Of a stretch of 7,051 nt of DNA, positions 1 to 6,086 are shown in pieces. Positions within the stretch are counted from its first letter, which is position 1; the number at the start of each line of letters is the position of its first letter. Under the pieces are notes generated by a model, which made no database searches, was not told where the DNA came from, and was given only the letters and a program-made list of their open reading frames with translations. This DNA comes from Bacteroidota bacterium. GTDB lineage: Bacteria > Bacteroidota > Bacteroidia > Flavobacteriales > Flavobacteriaceae. The DNA is taken from NCBI GenBank assembly GCA_022560715.1, contig JADFSQ010000104.1, positions 1 to 7,051 of the forward strand, in the 5' to 3' direction. Made by a program: the position numbers and the translations under genes.

Positions 1-110
1 ACGTGCTTCGCGCTACAGCAGAGCATCGCGGCGACATCATTAACGTCGAGCATTTCGGCGGTTGCTCTTCCCCGCCCGGCGTCCACGCCGATAGTCGTTG
101 TATTTTTCAT
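1..110 (-). CDS. Excisionase-type helix-turn-helix DNA-binding protein, N-terminal fragment
   Basis: An open frame begins at the ATG at 110-108 and leaves the window at position 1, giving about 36 residues. After a 19-residue leader (MKNTTTIGVDAGRGRATAEM begins it) comes MLDVNDVAAMLCCSAKHV. This matches the first two helices of the HTH_17/excisionase-MerR-like fold (pattern L-x-V-x-D-V-A-x-x-L-x-C-S), which normally continues with a V-Y-R-L-x-D-x-G-x-M-P wing that would lie outside the window. Such small proteins usually act as recombination directionality factors or local repressors and are often encoded just upstream of a tyrosine integrase. No integrase is visible here because the sequence ends. 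A second possible start is the ATG at 53-51 (the M of MLDV), which would remove the leader. The spacer before ATG 110 has only a weak GGA-like ribosome site. The GC content and codon choice differ sharply from the genes beyond position 554. The fold assignment is fairly safe; the role in a mobile element is inference. Confidence 0.6.
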   Translation of the reverse strand, partial: MKNTTTIGVDAGRGRATAEMLDVNDVAAMLCCSAKH

Positions 111-276
111 GTCCGTAATTTCGGGCACGCCCGGACGGATTAAACTCGGTGAAGGTTTAATCCGGTGCGAAGCGGCAGCAATGGTCAACGCAACCCCTAC
201 AAATACAGGGGCAGACGGCGCGAAATAAAACTTGCCGGATTAAACCCTCGGCCCGGAGAAAACTACCCGGCGGCGG
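111..276. repeat. Spacer with three copies of an 11-bp repeat (CCGGATTAAAC)
   Basis: This 166-bp gap between the foreign tail gene and the HTH gene carries CCGGATTAAAC at 235-245, its exact reverse complement GTTTAATCCGG at 155-165, and a near copy ACGGATTAAAC at 135-145. The copies at 136-145 and 155-164 form a perfect 10-bp inverted repeat with a 9-nt centre. Further small symmetric elements are CGGGC/GCCCG at 122-126 and 129-133, about 12 bp upstream of the HTH start codon, and CCCCT/AGGGG at 194-198 and 207-211. Repeats placed upstream of an excisionase-like gene are what one expects of operator, excisionase-binding or integrase arm sites, but the sequence does not show which. The repeat itself is directly visible; the function is inference. 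A simple intergenic hairpin or terminator for the upstream gene is the alternative. Confidence 0.55.
136..164. promoter_or_regulatory. Perfect 10-bp inverted repeat, possible operator or attachment-arm site
   Basis: CGGATTAAAC at 136-145 faces GTTTAATCCG at 155-164 across a 9-nt spacer. It lies 26 bp upstream of the start codon of the HTH protein at 110. A third copy of the same half-site sits 70 bp further away at 236-245. No run of T follows on either strand, so a Rho-independent terminator is less likely than a protein-binding dyad. Which protein would bind is not known; the neighbouring HTH protein is the obvious candidate. Confidence 0.4.
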
Positions 277-553
277 TTATGTCCCCTTCGGCCTGCGGTT
301 CAGGTTGCGCCTACACCACTTGCAATCATGTTCGAGTTCGCGTGCCGTCATATTATCATTGTCAGCAGCAACATCGGCGTAAGTCGAACCATTATCACGT
401 TTGCGCTCGGTGTATTCGTCGAACAACTCGAATCGGCTTCGGACAACATCGTTCGTTAAACGTGGGCGTCCGTCTTTGTTCTTCGGCTTTCGCTTCTTAT
501 TCCCCCTCGGTTGTGCGTTTTGGCGCGCGATCTCATCGGCGAATCTCCGACAG
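277..553 (-). CDS. C-terminal fragment of an unrelated, basic hypothetical protein
   Basis: From about position 553 down to the TAA at 279-277 the frame encodes 91 residues (C631 to T721 of the fused product) that have no counterpart in methylmalonyl-CoA mutase. It opens with [11 protein letters not shown], then a lysine/arginine-rich linker with an AT-hook-like DGRPRL, then an acidic-basic mixed helix-forming stretch ([16 protein letters not shown]), and ends with a Cys pair (CKWC) and an arginine-rich tail. The other two minus-strand frames are broken by stops (for example TGA soon after the junction), and the codons are balanced and GC-rich, so this looks like genuine coding sequence. I do not recognise the family. 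The next gene downstream is the HTH protein at 110, in the same orientation, so both may belong to one accessory module. The true start of this protein is lost at the junction. Function: unknown. Confidence 0.45.
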
Positions 554-2442
554 ACATCGGCATAACCAGTAGCGACAACTTTGGCGCCTCGGTCGTGACC
601 ATCTTGTCCCATTTTAGCAATCATGATACGTGGTCTGCGACCATCTTGTTCGGCAAATTTATCGGCAAGTTCTCTTGCTTTTTTAAAGGATTTATCGTCT
701 TTTATTTCTTTACTATACACCCCGCTAAATGATTTTATTTGAGCTTTATAACGTCCAAATGCTACTTCGAGTGCGTCGCTAATTTCGCCTAATGTGGCTC
801 GTTCACGAGCAGCTTCAACAGCTAAAGTTAGTAAATTATAATCCTCACGAAAGTGGGGATCTTCTGATTTTATTTCTATATTTTCTTCAGCATTAGAATC
901 TTTCGAATTTAAGGAAAATTTAGCCGCTTCAGTTAATTTTGATAAAGCTTGTTTCACTTTAGCATTATCTCTTTCAGATTTTATTTTATTTAATCGTTCT
1001 ATTTGTTGGCTACGAACTGTTTGATTATCGACTTCTAATGTTTGTATAGGGTCTTCTTCTTCAAGTCTGTATTTATTAACACCAACAATTATATCCTGAC
1101 CAGAATCTATACGTGCTTGTTTGCGAGCTGCAGCTTCTTCTATCCTAATTTTTGGAATTCCAGCTTCAATAGCTTTAGTCATGCCACCAAGTTCTTCAAT
1201 CTCTTCAATAAGTTGCCAGGCTTTTTGTGCAATTTCATGTGTTAGTTTTTCAACATAAAAACTTCCAGCCCAAGGATCGACAGTTTTAGTTATTTTAGTT
1301 TCTTCTTGTAGATAAATTTGTGTATTTCTGGCAATTCTTGCAGAAAAATCGGTAGGTAAAGCAATAGCTTCGTCTAAAGCATTTGTGTGTAAAGATTGTG
1401 TTCCACCAAAAACAGCAGCAGTAGCTTCTATACAAGTTCGTGCCACATTATTAAATGGATCTTGCTCTGTTAAACTCCAACCACTTGTTTGACAATGTGT
1501 ACGCAGTACCAAAGACTTTGGATTTTTAGGATTGAATTGTTTAAGCATTTTAGCCCAAAGCATTCGTGCTGCTCTCATTTTAGCAATTTCCATAAAGTGG
1601 TTCATCCCAATTCCCCAAAAAAATGAAATACGTGGCGCAAAAGTATCGATGTTTAATCCAGCTTTAAGTCCAGCGCGAATATATTCCAAACCGTCGGCAA
1701 GTGTATAAGCCAATTCGATATCGCAAGTGGCACCAGCTTCCTGCATATGGTAGCCAGAAATACTGATGCTGTTGAATTTTGGCATTTTTTTACTGGAATA
1801 ATCTAAAATATCTGAAACTATTTTCATAGATGAGGAAGGTGGATAGATATAAGTATTTCGTACCATAAACTCCTTTAAAACATCATTTTGTATAGTTCCG
1901 GAAAGTTGCTCGGGTTTTACACCTTGTTCTTCGGCAGCAACAATATAAAATGCCATGATTGGTAAAACAGCTCCATTCATAGTCATTGAAACACTCATCT
2001 TATCGAGTGGAATCTGGTCGAATAGAATTTTCATATCCTCAACACTATCAATAGCTACACCTGCTTTTCCAACATCGCCAATCACTCGTTCGTGGTCGCT
2101 ATCATAACCACGATGTGTTGCCAGATCAAATGCTATTGAAAGTCCTTTTTGACCAGCTTTTAAATTGCGTCTGTAAAACGCATTGCTATCTTCGGCTGTG
2201 CTAAAACCTGCATATTGCCTAATAGTCCAAGGCCGACGAACATACATTGTGCTGTATGGACCACGAAGATATGGTGAGATTCCTGCTACAAAGTTGAGGT
2301 GTTCTAAATTTTTGATATCATCTTTAGAATAATTTGCTTTTACTTCAATACTTTCAGCAGTTAAAAAGGATTTTTGTGCTTCTGATTTCAAGTATCCAGC
2401 TTCACGCTTTAAAGTAATATGTTGCAGGTTTTTTCTTGACAT
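277..2442 (-). CDS. mutB: Methylmalonyl-CoA mutase large (catalytic) subunit, C-terminus replaced by foreign sequence
   Basis: Adenosylcobalamin-dependent isomerase (EC 5.4.99.2) that interconverts methylmalonyl-CoA and succinyl-CoA in the cytoplasm, working as a heterodimer with the small subunit encoded two genes upstream. Residues 1 to about 570 form the substrate-binding TIM barrel. [12 protein letters not shown] carries Arg75 and Tyr77, equivalent to Arg87 and Tyr89 of the Propionibacterium enzyme; RNTYIYPP carries Arg195 (Arg207); GYHMQEAG carries Tyr231 and His232 (Tyr243 and the catalytic His244). The B12 domain begins at about 600 with [19 protein letters not shown], where His616 is the expected lower cobalt ligand (DxHxxG). 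After V630 the family sequence (GFDVD..., the S-x-L and GG segments) is absent and 91 unrelated residues follow to a stop at 279-277. The chimeric product, 721 aa, has normal length but lacks most of the Rossmann-like cobalamin fold and should not bind B12. The ATG at 2442 lies 2 nt after the lipoprotein stop codon; the N-terminal motifs support this start. Family identity is certain; whether the break is biological is not. Confidence 0.9.
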   Translation of the reverse strand: MSRKNLQHITLKREAGYLKSEAQKSFLTAESIEVKANYSKDDIKNLEHLNFVAGISPYLRGPYSTMYVRRPWTIRQYAGFSTAEDSNAFYRRNLKAGQKGLSIAFDLATHRGYDSDHERVIGDVGKAGVAIDSVEDMKILFDQIPLDKMSVSMTMNGAVLPIMAFYIVAAEEQGVKPEQLSGTIQNDVLKEFMVRNTYIYPPSSSMKIVSDILDYSSKKMPKFNSISISGYHMQEAGATCDIELAYTLADGLEYIRAGLKAGLNIDTFAPRISFFWGIGMNHFMEIAKMRAARMLWAKMLKQFNPKNPKSLVLRTHCQTSGWSLTEQDPFNNVARTCIEATAAVFGGTQSLHTNALDEAIALPTDFSARIARNTQIYLQEETKITKTVDPWAGSFYVEKLTHEIAQKAWQLIEEIEELGGMTKAIEAGIPKIRIEEAAARKQARIDSGQDIIVGVNKYRLEEEDPIQTLEVDNQTVRSQQIERLNKIKSERDNAKVKQALSKLTEAAKFSLNSKDSNAEENIEIKSEDPHFREDYNLLTLAVEAARERATLGEISDALEVAFGRYKAQIKSFSGVYSKEIKDDKSFKKARELADKFAEQDGRRPRIMIAKMGQDGHDRGAKVVATGYADVCRRFADEIARQNAQPRGNKKRKPKNKDGRPRLTNDVVRSRFELFDEYTERKRDNGSTYADVAADNDNMTARELEHDCKWCRRNLNRRPKGT
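553..561. other. Junction between Bacteroidota chromosome and GC-rich foreign DNA
   Basis: To the right of about 554 the minus strand encodes conserved mutase sequence ending in [10 protein letters not shown]. To the left it encodes unrelated protein, and GC content rises from about 30 % in the operon to 57 % in bases 1-300. The mutase family normally continues G-F-D-V-D after this ADV/ADL, so the break can be placed within a base or two of the valine codon at 555-553. The 8-mer ACATCGGC at 554-561 also occurs inside the foreign block at 371-378, where the match extends to 11 of 13 bases (371-383 against 554-566). No terminal inverted repeat or target duplication can be judged because only one end is in the window. 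It is either an insertion point or an assembly/amplification chimera. Confidence 0.75.
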
Positions 2443-2444
2443 TT

Positions 2445-3116
2445 TTACTCTAATAACTCGAGGTTGTTTTCAATGATTTTTTCCGAACCTTCTTCTCTTA
2501 ATTTTTTTGCAACATTTTTTCTATTAGTTTTAATACTTTCCTCTAGATTATTAAAGTCAACATTTAAAATTCTTGCATAAAAAGTGTCTAAAACCAAGTA
2601 TGTTTCAAATGCTTTATCATCCTTAATTCTTTTGTCTGCCCATTTGAGAGAAGCTAAAAACACTTCAGAACTAAATGTATTTGAGTTTCTTAAAAAATCG
2701 AATAAATTTTTCAACTCTGAATCTATTAGATTTTCACTAATGCAGTCCATTATAGGATGATTGAAATTTAAGATGGTTTTATCATTCTTTGTAATCCAAA
2801 GACTTGTTTCGTTTTTGAGAATGTCACGTAATTTAATTATATGTAGATTTATATATTCTATAGCTGGTAAACGATTTGTAATGGAAATTTTCCAGTAATT
2901 ATTTAACCCTTTGTGAACAGATTTTGGTCCTTGAAAAATATAATATTCTTTTAAGTATTCTTCGAATGCGTAAACAGCTTCTTTAATAAGTTCCATATCT
3001 ACAGAAGAACATTTAAATAAGTCGTCATTGTTATCATATTTGTATTCAAGTTTTGGCTCTTTGTTACAACTTATAAATAGCAAAATAGTTAATGTAGATA
3101 TTATAATTCTTTTCAT
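2445..3116 (-). CDS. Predicted lipoprotein of unknown function, inside the mutase operon
   Basis: This 223-residue protein begins with a short basic n-region (MKR), a hydrophobic stretch ([11 protein letters not shown]) and a lipobox-like FISC with the lipidated Cys expected at residue 17, followed by NKEP. That is a typical Bacteroidota type II signal peptide, so the protein should sit on the outer or inner membrane facing the periplasm. The mature part is rich in Lys, Glu, Asn and Leu, is predicted mostly helical by composition, and carries two further cysteines (36 and 125). I recognise no enzymatic motif or named domain. The gene is placed between the small and large mutase subunits with only 2 nt on each side, so it is co-transcribed and probably translationally coupled. 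A periplasmic lipoprotein has no obvious part in a cytoplasmic isomerase reaction, so this may be shared expression rather than shared function. Its base composition matches the neighbours, so it is not visibly recent. Confidence 0.8.
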   Translation of the reverse strand: MKRIIISTLTILLFISCNKEPKLEYKYDNNDDLFKCSSVDMELIKEAVYAFEEYLKEYYIFQGPKSVHKGLNNYWKISITNRLPAIEYINLHIIKLRDILKNETSLWITKNDKTILNFNHPIMDCISENLIDSELKNLFDFLRNSNTFSSEVFLASLKWADKRIKDDKAFETYLVLDTFYARILNVDFNNLEESIKTNRKNVAKKLREEGSEKIIENNLELLE

Positions 3117-3118
3117 GT

Positions 3119-4486
3119 TTATTCATTTTTTAATCGTTCTTGTTCTAATGTTTCAGCTAATCGCTTTTCTATAATGGGTTCTATTAATGTTTTTCTAATT
3201 CTTGTTTTAATAAATGGATATAATTCCAAATCGTCTTTCATTTTATCATTAGGATTTGGATGCTTGTTTGTACCTAATAAAATTTCTTCTTTGTCATTAA
3301 ATAATTCTTGTTCTTTTGTAGCATTCTCTTTTATTTTCCGTTGAATAGTTCCTTCTTTTAGTTGTTTTAAAAAACCTCCATTGACCTCAATGTTTTTGAA
3401 TAATGCCAATGCTTTTTCGGCCATTTGTTGCGTTAAACTTTCAATATAATACGCACCATCTACTGGGTTATTTACTTTATTGAAATAACTCTCGTGCTTT
3501 AAAATTAACAGTTGATTTCGTGCAATACGTTCGCCAAATTCGTTGTCCTTATGATAAATAGCATCGTAAGGTAAATTGCAAATTGTATTTGCGCCACCAA
3601 GGATGGCACTCATACATTCGGTTGTTGTGCGCAACATATTGGTATTGTAATCGTAAATGGTTTTGTTTCGTTTTGTTGGTGATGCAAAGATATGACTGTC
3701 TGAAAAGTTTGAAGAGTACTCTGAAGCTAAAGTTTTCCATAGTAATCGTAAAGCGCGAAGTTTAGCAATTTCGAAGAAATAATTGGTGCCAACAGAAATA
3801 TTAAAGTTGATTTGATTGACCACTTTTTCACCAAAATGATTTAGGTATTCGTTTGCATGAGCTAATGCATAAGCTAATTGCTGAATCATATTTGCTCCTG
3901 CATTTTGGTATAATGAGACATCAATACTTAATATGGTTTTCAATGAAGCCGACTTTGAAACAATAGACTCTAATATCTGGTGATCTTTACTTAAGTTGTA
4001 ATACCAATTTCCAGATTTAGCAAGATTGCCAATAATATCTAAATTAATATGGATTTTAGAATTAGAAGGAATGTCAATTATTTTTTTGACAAACGCTTCT
4101 GAAAGAAATTGTAATACAAAATAAAGTGGAGTAGAAGCAAGGTCAATATCTTTTAGTAGTGCATCTATTGAAATATTTTCTGACGGAATAATAAATTTTA
4201 TACTATTTGCACCTCTACTTAATACATCTAATGCTTTTGTATTAGCATGTTCTTCATCGGAAACATAAACTGTTTGGCAAATTTTCCACGAAGTAACTTT
4301 AGTACTTGAAGCTTGTGGTAGGGTTTTAAATTCATCGGCATGATAAAATGGTTTTACGTCAATACCTTCAGGAGAATTCCAAATTAAAGCCTCGTTATAA
4401 TCGTCACCTTTTAAATCTAATTGAATTTTTTGTTTCCAGGCTTTTGCTGAAACACTTTTATACTCATTAAACAACAATTTACTCAT
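3119..4486 (-). CDS. mutA: Methylmalonyl-CoA mutase small (beta) subunit, short form without B12 domain
   Basis: Non-catalytic partner of the large subunit in the methylmalonyl-CoA mutase heterodimer. The 455 residues follow the mutase barrel: an N-terminal arm (residues 1-60), barrel strands with LSIDVSLYQNAGAN (187-200) at the place of the catalytic [14 protein letters not shown], then FNISVGTNYFFEIAKLRALR (228-247), TTTECMSAILGGANTI (287-302) and FGERIARNQLLIL with NNPVDGAYYIESLT (317-352). Where the large subunit has catalytic Tyr-His this protein has Ser191-Leu192, and the RNTYIY arginine segment is missing, so it should be inactive on its own. It ends at the linker, whereas the Propionibacterium small subunit is near 640 residues and keeps a degenerate cobalamin fold. 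The short form seems usual for Flavobacteriaceae rather than a truncation, because the end is clean and the next gene follows after 2 nt. The ATG overlaps the end of the previous gene by 8 nt, with AAAAAGG just before it, which suggests coupled translation. Confidence 0.92.
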   Translation of the reverse strand: MSKLLFNEYKSVSAKAWKQKIQLDLKGDDYNEALIWNSPEGIDVKPFYHADEFKTLPQASSTKVTSWKICQTVYVSDEEHANTKALDVLSRGANSIKFIIPSENISIDALLKDIDLASTPLYFVLQFLSEAFVKKIIDIPSNSKIHINLDIIGNLAKSGNWYYNLSKDHQILESIVSKSASLKTILSIDVSLYQNAGANMIQQLAYALAHANEYLNHFGEKVVNQINFNISVGTNYFFEIAKLRALRLLWKTLASEYSSNFSDSHIFASPTKRNKTIYDYNTNMLRTTTECMSAILGGANTICNLPYDAIYHKDNEFGERIARNQLLILKHESYFNKVNNPVDGAYYIESLTQQMAEKALALFKNIEVNGGFLKQLKEGTIQRKIKENATKEQELFNDKEEILLGTNKHPNPNDKMKDDLELYPFIKTRIRKTLIEPIIEKRLAETLEQERLKNE

Positions 4487-4814
4487 CCTTTTTCTGTTTT
4501 GAAATGCTATCTTCGTATTCGATTAAGTAAATTTCTTCATTATCTTTTTTCATATAATACTCCTCACGTCCATATTTTTCTAAACCTTTATCATTGCTCA
4601 ATTTTTCTATTTCTTTGTTATCTTTCTCCTGCTCTCTTTTATAATATTCTTTTTCTTCTTCAAGATCTTTAATGTCATTATTTAATTCGTTATGAATAAA
4701 CCACGAATTGCTATCAAAAAAAAGCATCCAAATAGAGAACATAATTAAAATGAGGAGGAATATATTTTTAAATGGCTTTAAATACCGCTTATATTTTTGT
4801 TGAGATTTAGGCAT
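4479..4814 (-). CDS. FtsB/DivIC-type septum formation protein
   Basis: Small bitopic cell-division protein of the FtsB/DivIC/FtsL group, which links early and late divisome proteins through its periplasmic part. The 111 residues show a basic cytoplasmic N-terminus (MPKSQQKYKRYLKPFK), one membrane segment at about 17-33, a charged heptad-like coiled coil at about 42-75, and the typical ending block LEKYGREEYYMKKDNEEIYLIEYED (78-102), where family members carry E-x-x-A/Y-R-E-x-Y/F-x-x-K/R. The length agrees with the family. It starts immediately after the uridine kinase stop codon (TAAATG) and its last codons overlap the small mutase subunit by 8 nt. Its place between a nucleoside kinase and a mutase has no evident functional meaning but, to my memory, is a recurring gene order in flavobacteria. 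Assignment to FtsB versus DivIC cannot be made from sequence alone. Confidence 0.85.
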   Translation of the reverse strand: MPKSQQKYKRYLKPFKNIFLLILIMFSIWMLFFDSNSWFIHNELNNDIKDLEEEKEYYKREQEKDNKEIEKLSNDKGLEKYGREEYYMKKDNEEIYLIEYEDSISKQKKDE

Positions 4815-5420
4815 TTATAATTTTTCGTTAATAATTGTTCTTACGATATCTACTGCAACCGTATTGTAATTGTTATTTGGAATAATGATGTCAGCAAACT
4901 CTTTTGTAGGTTCAATAAATTGGTCATGCATAGGTTTTAAAGTATTCTGATAACGAGATAATACTTCCTTGAGACTTCTTCCGCGTTCAGCTATATCACG
5001 TTTTAAACGACGTATTAAGCGCTCATCACTGTCGGCATGTACAAATATTTTTATATCGAACATATCTCTTAATTTGGGATTTGTTAGAATTAAAATACCT
5101 TCAACAATCATTACTTTTCTTGGATGTGTTAAAATAGTATCACCTGTTCTATTGTGCTTTACAAACGAATAAATGGGTTGATGTATTGGATTATTTTTTT
5201 TAAGTTCTTTTAAATGTGAAACCAATAATTTGAAATCTATGGATCTTGGGTGATCAAAATTTATTTTTATACGTTCTTCATACGTTAAGTGAGATGTGTC
5301 TGTATAATATGAATCTTGAGAAATAACGCCAACTACACCTTCAGGAAGCTCCTTTAATATTTGATTTACAACTGTAGTTTTACCACAACCTGTTCCTCCA
5401 GCAATACCTATAATAAGCAT
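4815..5420 (-). CDS. udk: Uridine kinase (uridine/cytidine monophosphokinase)
   Basis: Cytoplasmic pyrimidine-salvage enzyme (EC 2.7.1.48) that phosphorylates uridine and cytidine to UMP and CMP with a nucleoside triphosphate. The P-loop GGTGCGKT is at residues 8-15. ISQDSYY (33-39) carries Asp36, the expected catalytic base. INFDHPRSIDF (53-63) and the HNRTGD segment (89-94) are the nucleoside-binding region, VEGIL is at 106-110, and the arginine-rich lid RRLKRDIAERGRS is at 137-149. FIEPTKEFADIIIP (168-181) closes the family signature. At 201 residues it is full length compared with about 210 for bacterial homologues. The ATG at 5420 is favoured because the P-loop follows directly from it, as in the family. 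It is the first gene of the five-gene unit that ends with the mutase large subunit, and a TAAATTTG element sits just upstream. Confidence 0.96.
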   Translation of the reverse strand: MLIIGIAGGTGCGKTTVVNQILKELPEGVVGVISQDSYYTDTSHLTYEERIKINFDHPRSIDFKLLVSHLKELKKNNPIHQPIYSFVKHNRTGDTILTHPRKVMIVEGILILTNPKLRDMFDIKIFVHADSDERLIRRLKRDIAERGRSLKEVLSRYQNTLKPMHDQFIEPTKEFADIIIPNNNYNTVAVDIVRTIINEKL

Positions 5421-5444
5421 GATAAATTTTTATAATTAGTATTG

Positions 5445-5452
5445 CAAATTTA
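5445..5452 (-). promoter_or_regulatory. Candidate Bacteroidota -7 promoter element for the udk-mut operon
   Basis: On the minus strand this reads TAAATTTG, an exact fit to the Bacteroidota consensus TAnnTTTG. It lies 24 nt upstream of the udk start codon in the 44-nt gap behind the cytochrome gene, so transcription would begin with a very short leader. The -33 TTG partner is weak: the nearest upstream TTG (5468-5466) is only 13 nt away, shorter than the usual 17-21. AT-rich DNA can produce such an 8-mer by chance. Confidence 0.4.
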
Positions 5453-5464
5453 GGCAAATAGTTA

Positions 5465-5872
5465 TCAATTTATTTTTTTGATATTAGAAACTTCTTCGAT
5501 GGTAATTATTTCACCATTTTTATTTCCCCAACTGTTTGTAATATAATTCATAACATCTGCAACTTCTTGGTCAGATAAACCTAAAGCTGCCATAAATCCA
5601 TTATATTTTTTTCCATTAACAGTTATTTCTTTGTTAAGACCAAATTTTATACTTCTAATGCTTTCGTCTCGTTTTTCCATCAAAAAATCTGAATTTTCTA
5701 ATGGTGGAAACACGTTAGCAATACCTTTTCCTGAAGGTAAATGGCAAGACATACAGAAATCGGAATATATTTCGTTTCCACGTTTGATACTTTCTTTTAA
5801 TGTGTCGTCCTGTTTATTATTAATAAATAGTGTAGAAATTAAGGCTATGCATACAACTAAAAATACTTTCAT
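5465..5872 (-). CDS. Exported class I cytochrome c
   Basis: Small single-heme c-type cytochrome, expected in the periplasm, either soluble or held by its N-terminal segment. The 135 residues start with a hydrophobic signal or anchor (MKVFLVVCIALISTLF), followed by the heme-attachment motif CMSCH at 40-44 and its class I surroundings (GNEIYSDFCMSCH, then GKG and FPPLENSDFL). The sixth ligand is probably the Met in NGFMAALG (Met94), followed by the closing helix LSDQEVADVMNYITNSWGN (100-118). I use the ATG at 5872 because the longer frame begins with a TTG at 5896 and would put eight polar residues before the signal sequence. It lies downstream of, and in the same direction as, a PQQ-type sugar dehydrogenase, so it may take electrons from that enzyme; this is inference from context. 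There is no evident terminator between it and udk. Confidence 0.9.
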   Translation of the reverse strand: MKVFLVVCIALISTLFINNKQDDTLKESIKRGNEIYSDFCMSCHLPSGKGIANVFPPLENSDFLMEKRDESIRSIKFGLNKEITVNGKKYNGFMAALGLSDQEVADVMNYITNSWGNKNGEIITIEEVSNIKKIN

Positions 5873-5905
5873 GTGTCTAAATCTATTGTTCTTCAACGGT
5901 TAGAT

Positions 5906-5958
5906 GAAACATCCTATAATAATTCCCTTGTATTTCGAGATTTAGTTATGGATGTTTC
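5906..5958. repeat. 9-bp inverted repeat in the putative cytochrome leader
   Basis: GAAACATCC at 5906-5914 is the exact reverse complement of GGATGTTTC at 5950-5958, with 35 nt between. If transcription of the cytochrome gene starts near 5969, both arms lie in its leader and end about 34 nt before the ATG at 5872. It could be a long-loop hairpin or a spaced operator; the sequence alone does not decide, and a chance match is possible in a 335-bp spacer. Confidence 0.35.
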
Positions 5959-6039
5959 TTAATATTTATTGGTCTCAAAAATAGTTAAAATTATGCACTT
6001 TTGGATATTGTTTTAGCTTCAAAAATATTTCAGGGTTAT

Positions 6040-6086
6040 AAGTCGGAAAACCGAAGTGAACATCCGACTTCGGTCTTCTGACTTCG
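6040..6086. repeat. Overlapping inverted-repeat cluster, REP-like
   Basis: Two perfect 8-bp stems compete for the same bases. AAGTCGGA (6040-6047) pairs with TCCGACTT (6063-6070), and ACCGAAGT (6050-6057) pairs with ACTTCGGT (6067-6074). A third, shorter match joins CGAAGT (6052-6057) with ACTTCG (6081-6086). The motif GACTTCG therefore recurs in both orientations within 47 bp. Such GAAGTC/GACTTC clusters resemble intergenic repeat units I associate with Flavobacteriia genomes. It lies about 120 bp past the dehydrogenase stop codon and has no T-run, so it is a poor intrinsic terminator. More copies elsewhere in the genome would confirm a dispersed repeat. Confidence 0.5.

Noticed and set aside
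135..245. CRISPR array from the GTTTAATCCGG repeats
   Set aside because: The repeats are only 11 bp, mixed in orientation and irregularly spaced; no spacer-like units.
277..552. Intein starting at Cys631 in the mutase B12 domain
   Set aside because: A cysteine follows a conserved site, but the sequence lacks the intein N-terminal block, TxxH and C-terminal HN motifs, is only 91 residues, and ends at a stop with no resumption of mutase sequence.
165..572. A 135-residue open frame on the plus strand across the foreign block and junction
   Set aside because: It is antisense to two coding frames, has no recognisable domain, a composition dominated by Arg/Ser/Cys, and spans the junction; it is a shadow of the minus-strand frame.
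511..732. Plus-strand frame of 73 residues over the B12 motif
   Set aside because: It is antisense to the highly conserved GQDGHDRG segment of the mutase and crosses the junction; no family resemblance.
5873..5896. Longer cytochrome c starting at 5896
   Set aside because: The start would be TTG and the extra residues are polar and placed before the signal sequence; the ATG at 5872 is a better start.
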